A DNA stretch of 20,551 nucleotides, from contig JAVBTI010000101.1 in NCBI GenBank assembly GCA_031556255.1, positions 1-20,551 of the forward strand, written 5' to 3'. Source of the stretch: JAIRQX01 sp031556255 (GTDB taxonomy: Bacteria; Chrysiogenota; Deferribacteres; Deferribacterales; JAISNW01). The translations under genes and the position numbers were made by a program. Shown one piece after another: positions 15,657 to 20,551 of the stretch; position 1 is the first letter of the stretch; the number at the start of each line of letters is the position of its first letter. The notes under the pieces are model-generated. The model had not been told where the DNA came from. It ran no database searches and was given only the letters and a program-made list of their open reading frames with translations.

Positions 15657-15702
15657 CGCACAAACCAAAAAGCTTGTTTGAATATAAGCAAAGGGAGAGA
15701 TT

Positions 15703-17049
15703 ATGAATGAAAATGTTTCAGCACAGGAACCCGCCGGGCTTAAACGGGTTCTTTCTTTTTCCGATGTCATATCTTACGGTTTGTTGTATTTTGTACCGAT
15801 AGCTCCCATGGCCGTTTTCGGCTTTATCTACAATGAGTCCCGGGGCATGGTCGCCCTTACATACCTTATAGTGGCGCTGGCCATGATTTTCAGCGCCATA
15901 AGCTACAGCGAAATGGCGCGGAGCATTCCGCTGTCCGGTTCGGTGTACTCCTATGTGAGCAAAGGCTTCAACCCTTTCATCGGTTTTGTGTCCGGCTGGG
16001 CCATCCTGCTGGATTATCTGCTGCTGCCGGCGGTGCTGGCCGTTTTCGGCGCCATCGCAATGGCGGAATATATCCCCTTTATCCCAAAAACCGCGTGGGC
16101 GCTGGGATTTGTTCTGATCCCGCTGGCTGTGAACATCCGGGGTATACAGATGAACGCCAGGCTGGGAAAGGTTCTTCTGATTATCCAGCTTGCAGTGCTT
16201 GCCGTATTCTGCGTTTTCGCGGTTTTCCGCATCGCCACCGTCGGCCTGCCGGCGGAGGCCTTTATCGCGCCGCTGTATAACGCCGGCGCCTTTTCCATGA
16301 GCGCGGTTTTCGGGGCCATGCTGCTGGCCGCGCTGAGCTTTATCGGCTTTGACTCCATATCCACCCTGAACGAAGAGACAATAGGCGGGGGCGAGACCGT
16401 GTCCAAAGCCACCATGGTGCTCCTGTTCGTCGTGACCTTTCTTTTTGTCCTGCAGGTCTATCTTGCGGCGGTATTCGTCCCCGTGGGCACCGAATTTACC
16501 GGGACGGAAGTAGAGACCGCGTTCTATAACATAAGTACGGGGATTGTGGGCAAATGGTTCCACGGCGTAATCCTGCTGACGAACGCCATCATAGCCATTC
16601 TCGCAAACGCGCTGGTCTCCCAGGCCACTTCAGCGAAAGTAATTTACAATATGGCCCGGGATAACAGGCTTCCCCGCGCAATGGCGAAGCTGAACAAGTT
16701 CAGCGCCCCTTATATATCCATTGTCGCTGTGGCCGCCGTGTCTTTCGCCATCGCCGTGTTTGGGCGCAACAACGCCGATTTCCTGGTTACGCTGGTCACT
16801 TTCGGCGCGCTGACGGGCTATATAATGCTCAACGTGACGGTAATCATTCATTTCCGGAGAAACCCGGCGAGATGTGTGTTTAAGCACCTTATTTCACCGC
16901 TCCTGGGTGTGGGGATACTGCTCTGCGCCCTGTTCAACGCCAGCCCCCGCGCCATACAGCTGGGCTGCGGCTGGATTGTGGCGGGGCTTGTTATCTCATA
17001 CCTTTTGAAAAGAAAAAATAAACTGCACGAGATAAATCTCGACATCTGA
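15703..17049 (+). CDS. APC-superfamily amino acid/polyamine permease
   Basis: This 448-residue membrane protein has about 12 hydrophobic segments filling residues 20 to 437. The first, FSDVISYGLLYFVPIAPMAV, has the unwound glycine-containing form typical of APC transporters, and LSFIGFDSISTLNEET is the conserved segment of TM6 and the loop after it. Overall it resembles the putrescine/amino-acid importer group (PuuP/YhdG-like), but the substrate cannot be read from sequence. GGGAGA lies 5 bases before the ATG. The downstream gene follows after 11 bp, so the two are likely cotranscribed, and the peptidase partner points to use of peptides or amino acids. Confidence 0.88.
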   Translation: MNENVSAQEPAGLKRVLSFSDVISYGLLYFVPIAPMAVFGFIYNESRGMVALTYLIVALAMIFSAISYSEMARSIPLSGSVYSYVSKGFNPFIGFVSGWAILLDYLLLPAVLAVFGAIAMAEYIPFIPKTAWALGFVLIPLAVNIRGIQMNARLGKVLLIIQLAVLAVFCVFAVFRIATVGLPAEAFIAPLYNAGAFSMSAVFGAMLLAALSFIGFDSISTLNEETIGGGETVSKATMVLLFVVTFLFVLQVYLAAVFVPVGTEFTGTEVETAFYNISTGIVGKWFHGVILLTNAIIAILANALVSQATSAKVIYNMARDNRLPRAMAKLNKFSAPYISIVAVAAVSFAIAVFGRNNADFLVTLVTFGALTGYIMLNVTVIIHFRRNPARCVFKHLISPLLGVGILLCALFNASPRAIQLGCGWIVAGLVISYLLKRKNKLHEINLDI

Positions 17050-17060
17050 CGGAGGCCGCC

Positions 17061-17948
17061 ATGGACTACCTGAACCTGCCCGCCGACAGGAGCGGATATG
17101 TTAAAATAAACGAGGGGGAGCTTTTTTACCGGCGCACCGGGCCGGGGAAGGGCACCCCCCTTCTGGCCGTGCACGGCGGGCCGGGGTTTCCGCATGAATA
17201 CCTTCTGCCCCTCCTTGAACTGGCGGGGGACAGGGAGGTTATCTTCTACGATCAGCTTGACACCGGCAACTCCAAAGGGCGGGGTAACCCGCGTGACTGG
17301 ACGCTGGAGCATTTCACCGGAGAGATAGACGCCCTGCGCAAGGCCCTCGGGTTGGATGAGGTTCACATACTGGCCAGCTCCTGGGGCTGCTCCATCGCCG
17401 TGAATTACGCGGCGGGGAAACCACGGGGGCTGAAATCACTTACCCTGTGCGGCGCCCTGGTCAACACGAAACGCTGGATCGACGACAACAACAAATACAG
17501 GGAGCAGCTCCCCCCCGGTATCCGCGCCGCGCTCGACAAATACGAGGCGGCCCGGGATTACACCAACCCGGAATATGTCAAAGCGGTGGATGTTTTTTAC
17601 CACAGGCATCTGTGCCGTGCCGGGGTCTGGCCTGACTATCTTTTGCAGGCCTTCGCACGCTTCAACACCGACCTGTACAACTATATGTGGGGGCCGACGG
17701 AGTTCCTGTGCAACGGAACCCTGAAAAACCTCGATCTGGTGCCGAAGCTGCCGCTGATCGATGCTCCGGCGCTGTTCATCAGCGGAGAGTTCGACGAGGG
17801 TACGCCCGCCGCGTCGGCGGAATACGCGGCACATATGAAAAAAGCGGAGCAGGCGGTCATCAAAGACGCCTCCCACTGCCCGCATATTGAGAAAACGGAT
17901 GAGTTCATCCGGATTGTGAGGGATTTCACGCGCAAAACCGACGCCTGA
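17061..17948 (+). CDS. Alpha/beta-hydrolase, proline-iminopeptidase-like
   Basis: This 295-residue cytoplasmic hydrolase belongs to the S33 type. HGGPGFP (39-45) is the oxyanion-hole motif of proline iminopeptidases, and FYDQLDTGNS (62-71) matches the family's YDQxGxGxS segment. The nucleophile elbow reads A-S-S-W-G-C with Ser107. The family norm is G-x-S-x-G-G, so both outer glycines are replaced. Asp245 (GEFDEGTP) and His272 (SHCPH) complete the triad. Family enzymes release N-terminal proline or other residues from short peptides. GGAGG lies 6 bases before the ATG. It sits between a permease and a cation antiporter with gaps of only 11 bp on each side. Fold is certain; substrate is less sure because of the altered elbow. 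Confidence 0.86.
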   Translation: MDYLNLPADRSGYVKINEGELFYRRTGPGKGTPLLAVHGGPGFPHEYLLPLLELAGDREVIFYDQLDTGNSKGRGNPRDWTLEHFTGEIDALRKALGLDEVHILASSWGCSIAVNYAAGKPRGLKSLTLCGALVNTKRWIDDNNKYREQLPPGIRAALDKYEAARDYTNPEYVKAVDVFYHRHLCRAGVWPDYLLQAFARFNTDLYNYMWGPTEFLCNGTLKNLDLVPKLPLIDAPALFISGEFDEGTPAASAEYAAHMKKAEQAVIKDASHCPHIEKTDEFIRIVRDFTRKTDA

Positions 17949-17959
17949 GGTAAGTAAAA

Positions 17960-19957
17960 ATGCATTACCCCATATTGCAGGACGTGGCGATACTGTTCGC
18001 CTTCGCCACAATAGCCATAATAATCTGTTCGAAGCTCAGAATCCCCACCATCATGGGCTATCTCATAACCGGCCTCCTTGTGGGGCCGAACTGTTTCCGG
18101 CTTATCCACAACATGGGGAATATCAGCATTATGGCGGAAGTGGGGGTGGTGCTGCTGCTTTTCACCATCGGCCTTGAGTTTTCACTGAAACAGCTCATCG
18201 CCCTTAAGCGGATAGCCCTCCTGGGCGGCGCTTTGCAGGTGGTGCTGACCGTTATTGCGACCGCGGGGGTCTGTATCTACCTCAAAATTCCCGCCAATAT
18301 CGCTGTTTTCGTAGGCATGCTGGTGAGCCTGTCCAGCACCGCCATAGTCCTGAAAATCCTCGCCGAACGCAACGAAATAGATACCCCCCACGGCAGGGCG
18401 ACCACCGGCATACTTATTTTCCAGGATATAGCCGTCATCCCGATGATGCTGCTGGCGCCGATGCTGGTGGAAACCACGGACTCTTCATTTCTGCCGGTGC
18501 TTTTTACGCTGGGCAAAGTTGTTGTGAGTGTGGTGGTGCTGTTTGCGCTGGCGCGGGTCGTTGTGCCGCAGCTCCTGCGGCTTGTGGCGCAGACGGGGAG
18601 CAACGAGCTGTTTCTCCTTACCACCGTGCTGATATGCATGGGGGTAGCCTTCGCCACAAACAGGGCTGGGCTTTCTCTGGCTCTGGGGGCCTTCCTCGCC
18701 GGCATGGTGGTGAGCGAAAGCGGCTACGGATACCAGGCGCTGGGGAACATCACTCCGTTCAAAGACGTGTTCACCGGCTTTTTCTTCATATCGGTGGGGA
18801 TGATGATAGTTCCGAGCACCTTTATCACCATGCCGCTGCAGATTTTCGCGGGCGCGCTCGCCGTCATCGTGATAAAATCGGTTGTCACCGGGGGTATAGT
18901 CAGCGTGCTGGGCTATCCGCTGCGCACGGCCACACTTACGGGCATAAGCCTGGCGCAGGTGGGGGAATTTTCATTCGTACTGGCGGGCGTGGGCACGTCA
19001 ATGGGGCTTTTCGGCAATACGGAGAATATGATCTTTGTGGCTGTTTCAGTCCTCACCATGGCTGCCGGGCCCTACCTCATAAAGGCCGGACCGAAAATCG
19101 CCTCCGTCCTGGACGGCCTGCCCCTGCCCGGGATTCTGATACGGGGCTACAACAAACCCTCCGATATGGGAAAACATGAACCGAAGGACCATATAATCAT
19201 AGTGGGATACGGGGTTGTGGGGCGCAATCTGGCCAGGGTGGCCAAACGGCTGGACATAGACTATGTCATAATCGAGATGAACCCCGTCACCGTTGAGCAG
19301 GAAAAGGCAAACGGTGAACATATCATATACGGCGACGCCTCCCGCGACACCATCATGGAACATGCCTATGTGAAAAGCGCAAGACTGGTGGTGATCACAA
19401 TCCCTTCGAGCACCATAACCAAACGCATCGTTGAGCTGGCCCGGCGGGAAGCGCCCACCGTGGCTATAATCGCCCGCACAAGGTATGTCGCGGAGCTGGA
19501 GCCACTCCGGGAGCTCGGGGCCAACGATGTGGTCGTCGAGGAGTTCGAGGCCGCCGTGGGCGTGGTGGACAGGGCGATGAAGCGGTATTACGTCTCCGCC
19601 GAGGATCTTCTGCGCTATGAGGCGGAGATACGCGGTGTCCCGCAGGAGCTGACCGTGAGCGACTCCAGCCCGGCCAACATCAGCGCCCTGGCGGGGTTCG
19701 ACCTTTCAAGCGCGGCGGTGGAATCGGTCACGGTGCCTGTAGGTTCGAATTTCAGCGGGAAAACACTGCGCCAGATAGATCTTGGTTTCCGCTACGGCCT
19801 GATACTTATAGCCATAAAAACCGGGCCGCTGGTTAAAGTGGCCCCCGGCGGGGAAGACAGGATCGCCGACCGGGACGAACTGCTGCTCATCGGCGAGCGG
19901 GAGAAGGTGGAGTTCTTCGCGCGCATGCTGAAATCGGGGGAAATGACGAAGCCCTGA
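17960..19957 (+). CDS. KefB-type CPA2 cation:proton antiporter with RCK (TrkA-N and TrkA-C) domains
   Basis: This 665-residue protein starts with about 12 membrane segments (residues 5-385) of a monovalent cation:proton antiporter-2. GILIFQDIAVIP (about 150-161) carries the ion-pathway Gln-Asp pair typical of Kef proteins. The soluble part has a TrkA-N Rossmann domain starting at HIIIVGYGVVGRN (about 410), with the strand-2 acid in VIIEMN fitting NAD(H) binding. A TrkA-C domain follows (about 575-660, VPVGSNFSGKTLRQIDL and DELLLIGERE). It should export K+ or Na+ against protons under nucleotide control. GAGGTAAG before the ATG is the ribosome site, and the gap to the hydrolase is 11 bp. There is no separate KefF/KefG-like gene nearby. 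After the stop, TGCCC-TCCGT-GGGCA may be a weak terminator. Confidence 0.93.
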   Translation: MHYPILQDVAILFAFATIAIIICSKLRIPTIMGYLITGLLVGPNCFRLIHNMGNISIMAEVGVVLLLFTIGLEFSLKQLIALKRIALLGGALQVVLTVIATAGVCIYLKIPANIAVFVGMLVSLSSTAIVLKILAERNEIDTPHGRATTGILIFQDIAVIPMMLLAPMLVETTDSSFLPVLFTLGKVVVSVVVLFALARVVVPQLLRLVAQTGSNELFLLTTVLICMGVAFATNRAGLSLALGAFLAGMVVSESGYGYQALGNITPFKDVFTGFFFISVGMMIVPSTFITMPLQIFAGALAVIVIKSVVTGGIVSVLGYPLRTATLTGISLAQVGEFSFVLAGVGTSMGLFGNTENMIFVAVSVLTMAAGPYLIKAGPKIASVLDGLPLPGILIRGYNKPSDMGKHEPKDHIIIVGYGVVGRNLARVAKRLDIDYVIIEMNPVTVEQEKANGEHIIYGDASRDTIMEHAYVKSARLVVITIPSSTITKRIVELARREAPTVAIIARTRYVAELEPLRELGANDVVVEEFEAAVGVVDRAMKRYYVSAEDLLRYEAEIRGVPQELTVSDSSPANISALAGFDLSSAAVESVTVPVGSNFSGKTLRQIDLGFRYGLILIAIKTGPLVKVAPGGEDRIADRDELLLIGEREKVEFFARMLKSGEMTKP

Positions 19958-20055
19958 CAAACTCCCCGGTTTATTGCCCTCCGTGGGCATCAATATCTTT
20001 TAATATCACGATCAAAATCCGTTATTCATTACCCCGCCGGTCTTTTAATCAGAAA

Positions 20056-20075
20056 TTTATTAGTTATGTAATAAA
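20056..20075. promoter_or_regulatory. Inverted repeat, candidate TetR operator 1
   Basis: TTTATTA and TAATAAA are perfect inverted arms around GTTATG. The site lies 5 bp upstream of a TTGACT (-35-like, 20081-20086). It contains the ATTAG unit that recurs four more times downstream as ATTAG or CTAAT pairs. Size and symmetry suit a TetR-family dimer. Confidence 0.5.
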
Positions 20076-20107
20076 CAATATTGACTTTTTCAAAAAAACA
20101 ATCAAAT

Positions 20108-20131
20108 TATTAGATAGCTAATAGCAATTAG
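20108..20131. promoter_or_regulatory. Overlapping ATTAG/CTAAT palindromes, candidate TetR operator 2
   Basis: TATTAG-ATAG-CTAATA (20108-20123) is a perfect 6-bp inverted repeat. It overlaps a second one, CTAAT-AGCA-ATTAG (20118-20131). The pair covers the place where the -10 region would be relative to TTGACT at 20081, although I see no good -10 hexamer at normal spacing. Binding here would block transcription of the tetR gene. Confidence 0.5.
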
Positions 20132-20224
20132 CCGGACTGTCGAAAAAACCGGTTTTTATGGACAGTCCGGTCATCCGGTTTCTGTAAAAAGTGACTTTTT
20201 TGGACACCGGCTAATAACTATTAG
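20118..20224. repeat. Nested inverted repeat in the tetR leader
   Basis: The outer arms 20118-20135 and 20207-20224 match over 16 of 18 bases as inverted repeats and end in GCCGG / CCGGC. Inside, CCGGACTGTC (20132-20141) and GACAGTCCGG (20161-20170) form a perfect 10-bp stem. AAAAAGT-G-ACTTTTT (20186-20200) forms a third hairpin. The right outer arm contains the palindrome CTAATA-AC-TATTAG (20211-20224). The whole lies just before the ribosome site of the regulator. Confidence 0.65.
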
Positions 20225-20247
20225 CCTTAATAAAGGAGGACAGATAC

Positions 20248-20551
20248 ATGCCGAGAACGTCAGAGACCAAACAAAAGATATTTCTTGCAGCAGTGGATTG
20301 TTTTGCAGAGCACGGGTACAAAGCCTCCTCCATGCGGGATATCGCAAACCTTGTCGGAGTGAAGGCGTCGAGCATTTACAAGCACTTCAGCGCAAAAAGG
20401 GAGATCCTCGCGGAAATCCTGGACTATTACAGGCATCATTTCAATAAATACAGGGTTCCGCCCGCATCCGTGCTCAAAGCCGCCGAAAGCAAGCCGATGA
20501 CGGAGGTCATTCCCATGCTCTTCTACACCTTCGGCACGGAAGACGAGTATA
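20248..20551 (+). CDS. TetR/AcrR-family transcriptional regulator, 3' end outside window
   Basis: The ATG at 20248 follows GGAGGA by 7 bases, and the frame stays open to the window end (101 residues). Residues 7 to about 55 are a classic TetR helix-turn-helix domain: KIFLAAVDCFAEHGYKASSM, RDIANLVGVKASSIYKHFSA and KREILAEIL, with the typical SSIYKHF recognition end. The ligand domain starts around residue 60 and is cut, so the inducer and target class are unknown. The roughly 190 bp upstream hold repeated ATTAG/CTAAT palindromes, which fit autoregulation. The gene opens away from the KefB-type gene in the same direction after 290 bp. Confidence 0.93.
   Translation, partial: MPRTSETKQKIFLAAVDCFAEHGYKASSMRDIANLVGVKASSIYKHFSAKREILAEILDYYRHHFNKYRVPPASVLKAAESKPMTEVIPMLFYTFGTEDEY

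Noticed and set aside
15421..15681. Small proteins encoded in the divergent intergenic region
   Set aside because: The overlapping short frames have no Shine-Dalgarno sequence and no recognisable motif, and they run through the hairpins.
19966..19995. Terminator after the KefB-type gene (TGCCC-TCCGT-GGGCA)
   Set aside because: The stem is only 5 bp and the T run starts several bases later. It is too weak to list as a feature.

Overview
The window is 20.5 kb of tightly packed bacterial chromosome with 13 complete protein genes and two genes cut by the window edges. I see no rRNA, tRNA, CRISPR array, integrase or transposase. The gene set (outer-envelope lipoprotein, peptidoglycan trimming enzymes, chemoreceptor, thiamine synthesis, PcrA/UvrD helicase, KefB-type antiporter) fits a free-living, motile Gram-negative bacterium. 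The adjacent homologues of the Csd4 and Csd6 peptidoglycan carboxypeptidases suggest a curved or helical cell. Together with the cytoplasmic CZB chemoreceptor and the B12-type radical SAM protein, this makes me think of a vibrioid anaerobe of the Deferribacterota/Chrysiogenota kind, but the phylum is a low-confidence guess. Base composition looks moderately GC-rich by eye and was not counted.

Layout. 1-1122 (+): C-terminal aminotransferase-like part of a MocR/GntR regulator that has lost its PLP lysine. 1123-1528: a gene-free stretch with interspersed repeats and a shared terminator. 1529-2548 (-): aspartate-semialdehyde dehydrogenase. 2688-3749 (+): metallo-beta-lactamase-fold lipoprotein, apparently from a leaderless mRNA. 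3977-5305 (+): soluble zinc-binding (CZB) chemoreceptor. 5328-8582 (-): overlapping operon thiE, thiL, then a B12-binding radical SAM protein. 8583-8844: a second, inverted copy of the repeats seen near 1200. 8845-11633 (-): L,D-transpeptidase-fold carboxypeptidase followed by an M99 carboxypeptidase, overlapping. 11643-11880: a duplicated, detached 3' end of the next gene plus a hairpin-rich cassette. 11881-15327 (-): UvrD/PcrA helicase and an m5C RNA methyltransferase, 3 bp apart. 15349-15702: a divergent intergenic region with strong hairpins and a sigma70-like promoter. 15703-19957 (+): likely operon of APC amino-acid/polyamine permease, proline-iminopeptidase-like hydrolase and KefB-type antiporter. 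20248-end (+): TetR-family regulator preceded by an array of ATTAG/CTAAT inverted repeats.

How the parts fit. The two carboxypeptidases probably act in sequence on periplasmic peptidoglycan stem peptides: tetra- to tripeptide by the Csd6-like enzyme, then tri- to dipeptide by the Csd4-like enzyme. ThiE and ThiL make thiamine phosphate and thiamine diphosphate, and the radical SAM protein is translationally coupled to them for an unknown reason. The permease and peptidase suggest peptide or amine scavenging, placed with a potassium/proton antiporter. Most of the novelty lies in the catalytically dead MocR, the intergenic repeat families, the duplicated methyltransferase tail and the TetR operator array.
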